64,000 nucleotides of DNA, from assembly GCF_020360975.1 (NCBI RefSeq), contig NW_025408668.1, forward strand, positions 5,518,001-5,582,000, read 5' to 3'. A program made the translations under genes and the position numbers. The notes under the pieces were generated by a model. That model did no database searches, was not told the origin of the DNA, and saw only the letters and a list, made by a program, of their open reading frames with translations. The stretch is from Hirsutella rhossiliensis. Lineage: Eukaryota; Ascomycota; Sordariomycetes; Hypocreales; Ophiocordycipitaceae. Numbering within the stretch: position 1 is the stretch's first letter; each line of letters begins with the position of its first letter. Of this stretch, positions 24,588-36,610 are shown piece by piece.

Positions 24588-27500
24588 TTCTTCCTTAAAG
24601 AGTTTATTATATTTCTAGTATTCCTAAGGGATATTCCTTATTTTATCTTATAGGCTTTATTCTTTCTTTTAAGAGCTAGTTTCTCTTAACTTAGGCTCTT
24701 TATTAATTTATTTAAGGTCTTTCCTTAGAGTAGTAATAACTCTTTAGATCTTTATATTATATCCTTTATTTTATTTATATTAAATACTAGGTTATATAGC
24801 TATATTAGTTAGTATATAGGTCTTATTAGTCGATTTTATTATATCTACTAGTTTAGTTACTATTTTTATTTATATTACTAAAGCCTATAATAATTTACTT
24901 AAACGGTTATCTATTTTATCTTATTTAGTAGCTAAATTATTATAAAATTTTACTTTCTCTTAAATCTATTAGTCTTAGAAACTTATATCTTTATTTTAAT
25001 ATAGCTAGCTAGTTTTCTAGTTAATTAGTAGGTTGCTCTCTTATAGCTATAGAAGTCTTAATATAAGGTTATATTCTTTAATATCTATAATATTAAAGTT
25101 AACTTATTTATTATAGCCTTAGATATTAATATTAAGGTAATTAATCTCTATATTAATAATTCTATTATTATAGTTAAAGGCCTCTCCTTCGATATTTATA
25201 AGTTTATATAGATCTTTCTTATATCTTTATATAAGTTAGTAACAATTAACGACTTTAAGTAAAACGTAATTACTTATTATACTATAATTTAAAAGTATAT
25301 ATATATAATATCCCGCGATTTAAATATCTAATACTATTTAGTTACTATAGCTTACCGTTACTATATATAGGGTCTTTAGATCTTATTATATCGTACTAGT
25401 CTATAGCCCTTTTATAAATAGCGTACCTTATTTTTTACTTAGTCCTTATTTATTTTATTTAAGTATTCTTCTTTAATTTATTATTAATATCGTTTCTTTA
25501 TATTTTCGTCGTATAGTATTATATTAGGGCTTAAAAGACTAATTTCTTATAGCTAATTAAAGATTTCTTATTTCTTAACGCTATATTATTTATATTATAT
25601 TACTTCGTAGTTAATTATATACTATACTTTATAATTCTATTTATTTTTATATTAAAGGTTAAGTTTTCGTTTAGTATCTTTTTATTTTTTATATAGTATT
25701 TCCTTATTAATTCTTCCTTAGCTAAATACAGCTTATAGCCTTTATATATATTACTAATAATCTTTTAGTATACCGTTATACTATTTATACTATACTTATA
25801 CTTTTTTATATTTATAAACTCTATAGTTTAAGTATATATATTTATTATAATCTTCTTTATTATATTTAATTCGTTATATAAGTCTTTAAAAGATTAATAG
25901 TTTAGATACCTTAAAGCAAGTAGCGCTATATTATTCCTTTATTTTAGCGAGTTTATAGATTTTATATATCTCTAAAAGATATTTTATTAGTAAACTATAA
26001 TCGTCGCGGTATTTAAATAGCGTACTATAATTAGGTTCTAATAATATAACTTAGTCGTTTAGGTAGCGTTAATCGATTTTCTAGTAGTTTAGTTCTATAC
26101 TTAGGTAAGGTTTTAAAAGTACTTATCCTTTAAACTTAACTAAGAAGGTATTATACTATACCTTTATCTAGAAGTATATTATATAATTTAGGTAAACGTA
26201 TAATATCTATAAAATATACTTATAGTACTTATAAGTAATTAGTATTTATAGATCGTTTTTAAATTCTTCTTATAGTTATTATTCTTATTATAGAGCTATA
26301 AAGGTATTAACTATAGCGATAGCTATAGTATAGTCTCCTTTACGTAGTACTAGTTAATATTAAATTAATATAGCTTATTAGTTTCTATAAGAATTTAAGG
26401 CGTTTATTAGGTTTTAATTTTAAGTATTTCTTTAAATTCTTTAAAGTATAAAGTATATTCTTTAATCGTAGTATTCTCCCTTAGTAGTAAGGGTAGTAGT
26501 ATAAGTTTATTCTTATTTTCCGTTTCCGTAAGTATTTCTTATTTTTTAAAGCTTATATTATTAATACTTTATTATTCTTCCTTAGGTTATTATCTAAGTT
26601 TTATAAGTATAAGGGCTATATTTATATCTTCTTTATTATATTATTTATAGACTACCTATTATTATTATCGATTTTTATTTTATATATCTTCTTAGAATTA
26701 TTTACTATTCTTTTTAATCTAGTCTTAAGAGACTCTTCTAAGATAAGGGTATTCCGGTTCTATAAATTTAACTTATTTCTATATTTTAAGATCCCTTTAT
26801 TATATTATTATAAAGGTTTTCTTTAATAGCTTTAAGAACTATTTAGTATTATTCTTATCGCTTAAGTATACTATATATTCGTCGTTATAGTATATAGTCT
26901 AACTAAGGAGTTTATACTTTAGTTCTTATCTATTAGTAGCGTTTAAGTATTTCTTACCTTCTAGGGCTAGTACCTAGTAGGTTTTCTTCTCTTTATAAGG
27001 TTATCTATATTCTTTAAAGTAATACCTAAGTTTCCTATAGTTAAAATACTTTCCTTTATTTTTTTATATTATATTTAGATCTATCTTACCTAGGTTAGTT
27101 ATATAAGCGTAGGTAATAGGAGTTTCGCGCTTCTTTTTATAGTTAGCGTATTAGCTAAAGTTATTTCTATAAAAAGGGTTTTAGTTTCCTCTTCCTTATT
27201 TCTTTTCTTAGCGTTATATATACTATCTATCGTCGATTTATACTACTATAGTAATATAGTCTAAGAGGTTATTAGGTCGATTTTCCTTATAAAGCTTATC
27301 TTTAACTTCTTCTTTAAGCTTATTATAGAATCGTAATATAAGGGGTTCGTCGTTTTAATTAAGCTTTAAGGTAACTTAACGGAACTTCGTAGTATAATCT
27401 AATACTAAGATCCTTTATTAGAGTTCTTAGAGTTTTTATTTAGCTTTTCGTTCTTTATCGGTTATTTTAAATACCTTTATAATAGCTTCTTTAAATCCTT

Positions 27501-27807
27501 AGAAACTAGTAAAGACTTTATTTATTTCGTTATCTTATCGCGCTAGTTAGTTATTAAGAAAGTCCCTTATAATAGGTCTAAACTAAATAAGTGCTATTTT
27601 AAATAAATAATTTCCTATATAAAGTACCTTTTTAACTAAGTCTAAGAGTTTAATAGGGTAAAACTAATAATAGGCCTTAAGTTAAGTAAGAAAGTCTCGA
27701 AGCGTACTATAAGTACTATCGAATAGTCCTAGCTATTTTAGTTTAACTACTTCTTTAAGGTCCTTAACTTATCTATTACCTTCTCTATTCTTAAGTAACT
27801 ATACCTT
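24588..27807 (-). pseudogene. G1-b gag and protease relic
   Basis: Continues G1-b after G2. It matches G1-c from about 62900 back to 59740. The gag zinc knuckle is near 27027-27055 with its Cys codons turned to Tyr (KYFNYRK for KCFNC), as in G1-c at 60470-60511. Gag N-terminal sequence (GLFD...STLRDFL region in G1-c) is present near 27700. The match breaks at 27807, where a solo LTR is inserted. Confidence 0.82.
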
Positions 27808-28505
27808 TATAAGTTAGGTATAAGTAATAAGCGTAGAATCGGGTAATCGATAACGTAAGCGGAAAGATCGGTCGAAGGAGTATAGGATAGGATTTCGTCC
27901 GGAATTTATAACGAGTATATAAGGGGCTAAATAATATATTAAAAGAATAGCGTTGCAAAAGATACTTATAAACTTACTTATTCTATCTACTACTCCTAGG
28001 GAAATCCTTCGTCTTTTATAGACTATTACTCGCCTACTAGTAAACTAATTAGTTAGCTTTCTAGTATATTCTATAGTGCTTAAAAAGCTCTATCTATAGT
28101 ATATCTTCCTAACTTAGTAGGTAGTCTAATTATAGCGTAATAGTTAACGTAAGACTATAGGTTCTAGTATAAGTAGTAGATTTAACTAGAATGTTCTATG
28201 CCCTACCTATTCTCGTATCGCGGATATCTTCGGAACCGCTAGGCTAAAATAGGCAATAAGGTATCCGTTCTACTCGTAATTAACTTATGCATTTTATATA
28301 TATTTTTATTTATAAGGATAGGCTTATCCTAACCCGCCTTTCCTAGAGGAAGGTATAGATGTCTAGTAAAGGTCTTTATCTTTTAAGGGTTATTCCCTTA
28401 GACTATATTATAGAGCCTCTTTTTACTAGCTTATTCTATAAAGCCTCCCTATGCCTATTATTTCTTTATAATAGTAAAATAGGAATATAAGGGTATATTC
28501 TTATA
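27808..28505. mobile_element. Solo LTR, 698 bp, inserted in the G1-b leader
   Basis: Interrupts G1-b between gag and 5' LTR. It starts TATAAGTTAGG and ends ATTCTTATA (RIP-altered TG...CA with inverted ends TGTAAG/CTTACA) and is flanked by the 5-bp duplication ACCTT (27803-27807 and 28506-28510). G1-c has the site once, uninterrupted, near 59733-59740. No internal coding sequence is present and it does not match the other LTRs in the window, so it is a solo LTR of a fourth family left by LTR-LTR recombination. Confidence 0.82.
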
Positions 28506-28658
28506 ACCTTATATTAAAGGGCGATAATCTTATATATTATATCCTAAGGTAATATAGTAGCTCTAGAGTTAGTTAATCTAGCTTACTATATAAGTATATT
28601 AATAGTTACGATATTACTTAGAGTAACGCGGTATTATACTAAATAAGAGCTTTTAACG
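28506..28658 (-). other. G1-b leader between 5' LTR and gag
   Basis: Matches 59563-59735 of G1-c in reverse complement. It includes the primer-binding region next to the LTR (CGTTAAAAGCTCTT on the minus strand), which I could not match to a tRNA. Confidence 0.75.
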
Positions 28659-29108
28659 TATAACGACTAGTATTATTCCTAAGAGATAAACCTATTAAGG
28701 GGTTTATATTAGTAGATATAATAGGGCGTAGTTTAAGTAATAATAAGTATATTATATTAGTAATAAGTCGGAGGTTATAGACTATAGACTATAACTAGGT
28801 AATTAGAATTAAAGATAGAATCGTAATAAAGATCTATATTAAAAGCTAGAGAGCTATCTATTTAAAGGAGTAAAAGTAGGTAGCTATATATACCTATAAA
28901 GACTATCCTTAGATTATAGGCCTAGCTATAATCCCTAACGTTAGATCGTATAGGGTATAGTAATCCTATTAATCCTAGATTACTTAGATCTCTATAATCC
29001 CTTCGATCCTATATCTATTAGATAGTTATACTAACTATTTATTTATTAGGCTATATTACGCGCTTAACGCGGTCGACCGTTAGCTACCTAGTAGCTATAG
29101 TCGTAATA
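28659..29108 (-). repeat. G1-b 5' LTR (450 bp)
   Basis: Reverse complement of the G1 LTR. The left edge reads TATAACGACTAG and the right edge TAGTCGTAATA. It keeps more CG than the 3' LTR at 6693-7143. Confidence 0.9.
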
Positions 29109-30090
29109 ATAGGGTCTACTAATACCTTAAGGAATAAGACTAAAGTATTTAGCTTAGTTTAATACTAATAAGTTTATTAAAAGGAAAGATAAAGCTTACT
29201 TTTAATAGTATAGCTACTTAGACGCTATTTTACCCTACTATAATATAATAAGCTTAGGGTAGGGTAAGGACGTAATAAAGCCTTTCTAAGAGCTATTATC
29301 TTAAAGGTCGAAGGAGTCTAAACCGTTATAAATTATATAGTAAAGGGTAATTATTATTATTAAGATTACGCTAAGGACCTAGCTAAAGGTATCTAGAACT
29401 TTAATATTAAATAGGAGGGAAAAGCTAGAGTACTTAGGGGAAAACCCTCCCCTTTTTTAGTATAGGTCCGCTTTAAACGAGGTCGTAATAGTAATATATA
29501 GGAAATTTACGCTAGCTACTATAGGCTCCTCCCGCGAAATCGCGTCTTAGCGCGGGCCCTCTTAGGCTATAGCCGCTACTATCCTAAGCGGCTACGGCCC
29601 GGGCTTACTAGCCTAGGCCTAGGGTTATAGGCAGTAGTCTCTCTCTAAGGGCCCGACTCGCGGGCGCCTTTATTTACCCTAGCTCCCGCGTCGTAGCCGC
29701 GTAGCCGCGGTCGCGTTAGCTTATTAGTCCGTTAGTTAGTAGGGCAGGTAATATCCGGTTGCCGGGCCGGGCGCTAATATAGGTCGCTCTTAGGTAGGGC
29801 CGGCTAATCGAAATTCGGTTAGCTAGCTCCGCTAATCGTAAATCGGTTCCTATCTAGCTACGCGACTTCCCGATTAAGGGCGCGGCGGCCTATATTTACC
29901 CTCTATCTTATAGTTACTAATTACGCGCGCCTAGCTCGCGCCTATATATACCTACCCTCCCCCCTTAGTTCTATACGTGCCTCCTCTTATCCCTCTATTA
30001 TCTATCTCTTTTATAGGCCTAACTACTACCTTACCCGCCTTATTTCTATAACTCTAGGTCTCCTTAGTACTATATTTAGTTCGCTCGTCG
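29109..30090. other. Spacer with GC-rich patch and a possible promoter
   Basis: 29109-29500 is AT-rich with no recognised feature. 29520-29960 is a GC-rich patch with CG-rich words, including a short hairpin CCCGCG/CGCGGG at 29531-29556. A TATA-like box (CCTATATATACC, 29941-29952) lies about 150 bases before the likely start of the plus-strand reading at 30091. Confidence 0.4.
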
Positions 30091-31550
30091 TCGCGTTACT
30101 ATATCTAACTAAGAAGCCGACTTAGGTAGTAGCGGCTCGCCTCCTTTAAAACCCCCTCCTTATAAGAAAGTCGCTATAGTAGCGGGATCGGAGCGCTCTA
30201 TCCTATATTTTACGTATATCGGGCGTCTTACTAATAAGCTTACCTATAAGTCCTTTACTAGCTATTAAAACTAGTCTTATATATATTAATCCTAGCTTTA
30301 TCTTAAGTTAGTCTTACCTTTAGTATTTTTACTAACTTTAATAGCTATAAAGGCTAAAGTATATATCGCTTACGCCGACTTTAATTAGTCTTATTACTAA
30401 GTAAGTAACCCCTTCCCGCTATAGTACTATCTAAGTTCGGTATTAATCTATAGTCTAGATTACCTCTAAAAGTAAAAAGGCCGCTAATACTCTCTACTAA
30501 GTATAGTCTAAGGTCGATAGCCCTTCCCTTATTAAGGGTTTAGTATAAGAGCGCCTTTATTATACTACTCTAGAAACTTATATTTATATTAGTTAGAAGG
30601 CCCCTACTATTAAGGGTAAGGGCGCGTTAAGCGAGTCCGCCCTTAGTCTAGCTATAGTTACTAAGAATATAGAAACGCTCGCGTTAGCTTTTACCTATTT
30701 TATAGATAATACCCGCTATATATATAAGTCCTTAGAGAAATACCTAGGTAAGTTTAGCGACGCTATTAAGACCCTAGCCTAGGTTAGGCCTAAGTCGCTC
30801 TTAGTTACTTAAAAGACTCTTATAGCGGTTAACGATCTCGCTAACTATTTCTATCCTATTACTAGCGACGGCCTTAACGCGGAGGATAGTAGTTTTAATT
30901 TTACTAGTCTTACTAGGCCTATTCTAGCCTTAGTCCCCGTTAATAAAGGAAAGGGTAAAGGTAAGGGTAAGGCGGTAGCCGCGTTTAAGGCCTATTTAAG
31001 GCTAAGGCTAAGGTATCTATACCCGCGGCCGTCGCGGAGCTAGCTTAGGAGCTAACCGTGTCTCCCTTTAACGCCGAGCTATAGCCCGGTAGTTCTCTTA
31101 GCGCCGAGCCCGCCCTAAAGCGTCCCTATCTTACGTCGCTTACTAATCCTATTAACGCTCCTAACTTTATCTAATAGCGTCTTTATAGCTATCGTAGTTT
31201 AGTTCTAGCTAAGATCGTTATTAGTCTTAACCTCGATTAGATCTATAGTTATAGTATAGGCTATAGCGAACGCCTCTATACCGCCGCCGGTATAGGTCCT
31301 ACCTTAGTATAGACCCCGGTCGTTACTTTATCTTATAAGCTAGCCGTCTAAGCTAGCTTTAGTTTAGGTTTAGGGTTAGGTCTATTTAGTTATTATTAGG
31401 GTTCTTATAGCGGTAGTAGTCCCTATACTCCTTATAAGCCTTAGGTTACTTCCTTTTATACTCCGCGTACTACCTTAAAGGGGTCTTATTATTCCCGCTA
31501 TAATAATAAGGTAGACGTTACTACTAACGAGCTAGGCTAAGGTTATAGTT
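30091..31550 (+). pseudogene. Unknown plus-strand gene relic with Lys/Gly-repeat
   Basis: A plus-strand reading of about 480 codons interrupted only by TAA/TAG at likely Gln codons, starting at an ATA (probably former ATG). It begins SN.EADLGSSGSPPLKPPPY, carries KGKGKGKGKA near 30950 and is Ser/Tyr-rich toward the end (near 31390-31480). A 50-odd-base segment at about 30401-30455 begins GTAAGT and ends CTATAG and may be an intron, since the frame changes across it. One more frame change sits near 31000. No family was recognised. The minus strand also reads fairly open, so direction is not certain; the TATA-like box upstream favours plus. Confidence 0.4.
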
Positions 31551-31819
31551 TAAGGGGGGGGGCTAGTTATCGGCTCTATCTTAGTTTAGTTCTAAGTTAA
31601 GTCTTATTCGGTTATAGTCTTTTAATAGTAAGTCTTATTTTATAGCTATTAAGGTCGGTTTAGTTAAGTTATATTAGTTCTATTTAGTTTATAGTTTAAT
31701 TAGCGAGGTGTATACTTAGTTTAGGTCTAGTTCGGTTAAAGCTATAGTCCTATAATTATAAGTCCTCTCCCTTCTTAGGTTGCCTTAGTAAGGGAAGTAG
31801 TTAGCTAAGGTAGTCTTAG

Positions 31820-34800
31820 TTAAGGCCGCTCTATCCTTAACGCGACCCTAGTTCTATTATCTAGTATATCTACGTATAGCCTCTAAGCTAGGTCGAACTA
31901 GCGGAGCCTACCTAAGTAAAAGAACTATTATACTAGCGGCGCCGCTATTCTTTTCCCTTAAAGGCCCGCTCTTATATTACCTATATCTTAGGCCTATATT
32001 AAGAGGGACTCCCTCGCCTTTACTATTAGTAGATAGTCGATTATTATATAGTAGATAGTATCCTATCTTTATCTATAGGTATATATTAGCGAAACTACGC
32101 TAAGGACTTATCGGTTAAAGAGGAAGTTATTAAGCTTAATTTTTCTTATATATATCTAGGTAATTACTATACTAATATACTTAAGGAGGCCCTTATAACG
32201 GTTTAGTATTATCGCTTTATCGAACTAAGGTAGGAAGTCGGCGGGGTAAAGGGTAGTTTAGTATTATTAGATCGCGTCTTCCTTAGCGTTTTATTAAGCG
32301 GCCTATTCCTTATTTAGCCTTTCGAGCGACTTAGCTTTATCTAGGAGGTCGTCCGATCCTATTTAGCTCTAGACCCCCCTTATCTCCTCTATAAGGGGGG
32401 GTCTACTTAAAGGTAGTACCGCTAAGGGTCTATCCTCTTTCTAGCGTTACCTCTTTTTAAGTATACCCGTAACTACGTTAAACGCGCGTTAGATTTAGCC
32501 TAGGAGCCCTAAGTCCTCTAGCCTTTAAAGGGTATCCGTTATTCTTTAGTTTAGGTAAAGGTTAATTAAGGGCACCTATACCTCCGCTTTAACTTAGTAG
32601 ACTAAGGTCGCGCGGTAGGCACCCGTTACTACCTAGAGGTAGGCTAACTAGTCCTAGGTAAGGTCCCGCGCGATTCCGCGTAGTTTCCCCCCTATAGGCG
32701 TTATCTTATAAAATATAACTATAGCGTAAGAGATTAAGGACTAGATTACCTTACTATAGACTTCCTTAGCGTATAGTAGGGTATAGCCCTATATAGACGC
32801 CGCGAGCCCGGTTAGGGCTATAGTCTAGTACTTTAACTTCGCTTAGAGTTATTTTAGGTACGCCTTTTAATATAGTTTCCGGTATACCTAAACCCCTAGT
32901 AAGCGGGCCTCTTAGACCGGAGTTACTACGTCGGCCCTAAGGTAGACTAGCGTTATTATCGCTTATCTCCTTTATATAAAGTATAGTAATTCGCTCTTTA
33001 ATAGTTTAAAAGTAACTATAAACTTAGTTACCTATTCCGCGTATACCCTCTAGGCTTCCTTTAAGCGTACTACTATAGTAGCCTCGTTAGGTCTAATACT
33101 AACTATATTTATATTATTAGTAAAGCTAATAATATAAATACTATATATTATACTAAGCCTTTTATATAGGGGGGTTATATAGTATAAAAATAGGATTAAG
33201 GATAAAAGGGAGCTTTAAAGGACTCCTATTAGTACTTAAGTTAGCTCTAAGGTCTTCTTATTAAAGTAAAGGGTCGATCTCTTATCGCTTATAAAGCTTT
33301 ATATTAAGCTTATAAGCTACCTAGGGTATCCCTTAAGCTTTAGTTCCTTTATAAGCTTATTATAGTTAACTATATTAAATACGCCCTTAATATCTAGCTA
33401 TAGGAATAATATAATGCCCCTTTAAGCCTATATTATATATATTAGTTCTATTACTAGTAGGATCGCCGCCTCTATAAAGCGTTCCCTCCTATTTCCTATT
33501 TATCTATTTAATAGGATACTATTCGCCTCCGCTACTCCCGCGATCCTCTAGGCTAGTATCTACTTAAGTACTTTTCCTACTATAGGTAGGAGGGAAATTA
33601 GTCTCTAACCCCCTACTATATAGTAGGCGTCCGGCCTCTTACCTAGCTTTTAGATAACTACTACGTTCGCGCTATAGAACCGACCTAGGAAATATAAGAG
33701 TTAGGTATAGGCGTTAAAGATTATAGCTAGTCGCTAGACTAAGGCTAGGCCGTACTTCTTAATAAACCTTAAGGGGACGCTATTTAAACCCGCCGCTTTC
33801 TAGCTTACTATCTTACCTAGCGCCCTTATAATATCGGCTAGCTAGATCTATTAGTTAACTATAAAGGTCGCCTTAGCTATAGGCTAGGGTAGCCCTTAGG
33901 TCGTACTAGCCTTTAGTAAGAAGAACTTAGCGGCTAGTAGCTAAGCCTTCCTTTTAAAGGTTTTTATTAGTCGGTCCTCGCCTTCCTTAACTAGTAGTAG
34001 GATATAGGTTAGTTCCGGTAATAGCTTACTATAGAGTCTTACCTACCTCTTTATATTCTAGAGCTTAGTATTATTAGCGCTAAATTCCTCTAGGAACTTA
34101 TACTAGTAGGCCCTCCTTACTTCGCGGACGGTCTACTTCTAAGCTATAAACGCCTTATATAGGTCTTCTTAGTTCGCCTCGTTCCTTTCCTACTTATACT
34201 TCTTCCTTACCCTCTTAGCCTCCCTCGTTACCCTCCCTACCTCTAAGGTAAACTATATATTGCCCTTAGGTAATACTCGCTCTTAGCGTAGAACTATAGC
34301 TATCGCGATCTACGCTAAAGTAGTAAAGATATAGTCTAGGTCCTTATCGATATCCTTAGGCGTTTAAAGTATTAGCTAGTATAGTCCTAGCTAAGACGTA
34401 ATCTTAGCTTTAACTAGCTTTACTTTTACTTCTTTCTACCTTAAGGCTAGTTTAGGTGCCTAGGCTTAGGTATCGACCTATAGTATAATAGTTTAAGGGA
34501 TATAGTCTAACCTAGTTAAGTCTAAGTCGGGCTTAGTATACTATATTCTAGTCTCTAGCGTTACTTAAGCTAGGTCGATAGTACTATCCCTTTAGCTATA
34601 GAAAAATCTTATATACTTCCCTCTTAAGGTAGCGAGTTTAAGTTATAGCCTTATCGCCTCTTATATAAGTTATATCGCGCTATCTAAGGTTTTATTATAT
34701 CTATCTTAGAGCGGGTAATAGATATTAAAGTCCCTTACTATTACTATAGGGTGCTTTAGTTTAATTACGCTTAGGTTATATAGCGCTCTTACCCTCGCGG

Positions 34801-35115
34801 CCCTTAGTAGTAAGTAAATCGCCTATAGTCTAGTACTATCCCTAAAAATCACCTCGCTTTAGTTTAGTCTAGACTAGGGCGACTAAGTCCTTAGCCTAAG
34901 CCTTTTATATATATATAGCGCGTACCTCCCCTCCCTATAGACTAGGCTATAGGGCGCCGCTCTAAGGGGGGGGGGGGCCGCCTCTTAGTATAGCTTCTAC
35001 TTCCTATAGTACTATTAGGTTAAAGCTAGCCTAATAGTAAAGCGCTAACCGAGCTAGCTTATATCTCTTCTATATATTCTAGAATAATACTTTTAGTTAT
35101 ATATAGGTAGGGTTA
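31820..35115 (-). pseudogene. LINE ORF2: AP endonuclease, RT and zinc-finger tail, relic
   Basis: N-terminal endonuclease: LKVLF.NI.KRYKLARLAL at about 35095 and (G)RDFNIYYPL at 34713-34736, the family GDFNxHHPxW with both His now Tyr. RT: LDIKGVFNIVNY around 33370 (family LDxxxAFDxV) and the catalytic box FTNN at 33113-33124 (family FADD/FTDD, both Asp now Asn). Downstream RT/thumb: LTGLAASI.GYTLLYAKEVY near 32780, and VVTGAYRATLV near 32630. The C-terminal motif TYRQRQDTIYYIIIDYLL near 32040 corresponds to CxCG...H...C with Cys/His now Tyr. A 12-G run (34966-34977) coincides with a frame change. The stop near 31820 may be a mutated Gln codon. Confidence 0.85.
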
Positions 35116-35299
35116 GGGTAAAAGGGGTCGTCTATATAAGGAGGGAGGCGCTCTATCTCTTAGCGCTTCTCTATCTACTATACCTACGAATATTATTTAT
35201 ACTTAGTTCGGCCTTCTTAGCCCTACTAGCCGGCGGGTATCTCGAGCTCGACCTCTTATCTTAGCGCGGTCTACTTAGTCCCTGCTTCTAGACTATAGT

Positions 35300-36610
35300 T
35301 AATTTAAGAACGCCCTAGGTTTCGATGGTAAGGAGTACCTATTACTTAGTATATATCTAAGTATTCGCGAACCGTTAAGGTTAACGCGGGTAGTTTTCCC
35401 TTACTTTTTCCTAGGCTTTATTTACTATAGGGTAGGTCTAGGTCTATAATAAGTAGTCCCCTTAGTATAAGATATAGTTATAGGGGATTTCGCCCTTCTT
35501 AGCCTTATATTTATCCTTACCTTTATCGTATACTATACTCTTATATTAGCTATAAAGTTATATCGATATATATCGCTTAGCGATATAGCTATATCTATAG
35601 TAGTTATAGTACCTTTATAGTTAGACCGACTTATTATAGGGTTTATATTAAAAGATCTATACTTTAAGGACTAAGCTTAGGTTATAGAGCCTATTAGCCT
35701 CCTCTAAGCTACTAACCTTAATAAGTATAGTCGTCGCTATTAATATCTTAGATTAAGGGTATAGCGCCTAGGCCTAAAGGACCTTAACTTTATTCGCTTT
35801 TATAATCTTATAAAGTAATCGCTCCCTATCTACTATCGCTACCCCTAAGGGGACGTTCTTAGCGACTACTATATACGCGCGGTAGGAGATCGTAGCCTCT
35901 AGTCTAAACACGGCCTTAACCTAGCCTTAGTCCCTTTAATAGGCTCTCGCCGCGGTATTAAATATAACCGCGATATCTCCGCTTTAAAGGCGCCTCGCCG
36001 CTATAGCGCTTATAGCTTTTAAGGCCGTATTTACCGCCTTTACTATATCCTTTAGTTTACGGCTTAGGATTTTAGGTAGTGCCTTAGTAAGGACTACGAT
36101 AATCTCGCGTTTATAGCGCGGTAAGACCTATTTTACTATAGCTTTATATTAGGTTGGTCCCTTAGTCTTAGCTACGACCGCGGCCTAGGTTCGCTTAGGG
36201 CCCCCTAGGCTTAAAGCAATGCCTAAGCGGAGTTCTTCCTTAACTACCTCCTTAATTATATCCTAGATTATTATCTTAAAGCTCTTATCCGCGCGGAGCA
36301 CCGCTAATAACGCGCTACTAGCGCGGCTCTTCGCCTTAGAGAGCCGTTTAACTACTACCTATACCCTACTAAACTATACGCTTAGGATAAAGCCCGCGAG
36401 TTCGTTATATACTGCTTTTTCTACGGGGTCGCTCGGCGCCTAGGCCGGTATCGCATCGCTACTTTAGGTTTATTAACTCGCCCTATCGGGGTATATAAAT
36501 TCGGGTAGCGTCTCTTTGCGCTACGCGCTTTAATCGAGCCCGGTATATCGAGGGCCGCTACTACGTCTACCTACCCCTTAGCCTCGGCATAGTATCGTTA
36601 CTAAGGGTAA
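35300..36610 (-). pseudogene. LINE ORF1: gag-like RNA-binding protein relic
   Basis: A long minus-strand reading with few stops. Residues such as DPVEKAVYNELAGFILS (near 36400), RANK-type text KIIKANKVKVL (near 35790) and EEANRLYNLSLVLK (near 35690) resemble fungal LINE ORF1 proteins. The zinc knuckle at 35570-35611 reads YYNYYRYSYIAKRY and fits CX2CX4HX4C with all Cys and His turned to Tyr and the Gly turned to Ser, all C-to-T or G-to-A changes. The product would coat LINE RNA. The start near 36610 is approximate. Confidence 0.8.

Larger units (their letters stand above)
6693..29108 (-). mobile_element. G1 copy b: full-length chromovirus carrying three nested insertions
   Basis: A minus-strand G1 element with 3' LTR on the left (6693-7143) and 5' LTR on the right (28659-29108). 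Its own sequence survives as 7144-8946 (integrase, chromodomain, tail), 14708-16493 (RT and RNase H), 24588-27807 (gag, protease) and 28506-28658 (leader). The pieces rejoin exactly at the nested target duplications when compared with G1-a and G1-c. Removing the insertions leaves about 7.9 kb. I see no clear 5-bp duplication around the element (left flank CCGCT, right flank ATAGG), so RIP or recombination between copies may have altered the ends. Confidence 0.85.
31820..36610 (-). mobile_element. Tad-like LINE (non-LTR retrotransposon)
   Basis: Two consecutive minus-strand reading frames: ORF1 with a gag-type zinc knuckle (about 36610-35300) and ORF2 with endonuclease, RT and a C-terminal zinc motif (about 35115-31820). 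This layout is that of fungal Tad/I-clade LINEs. No poly(A) tail or target duplication could be placed at the 3' end (left). The element is heavily RIP-mutated. Confidence 0.85.

Noticed and set aside
31900..33080. A plus-strand gene-like reading
   Set aside because: The minus strand contains the LINE RT catalytic box, thumb motifs and C-terminal zinc motif in order; the plus reading is antisense to it.
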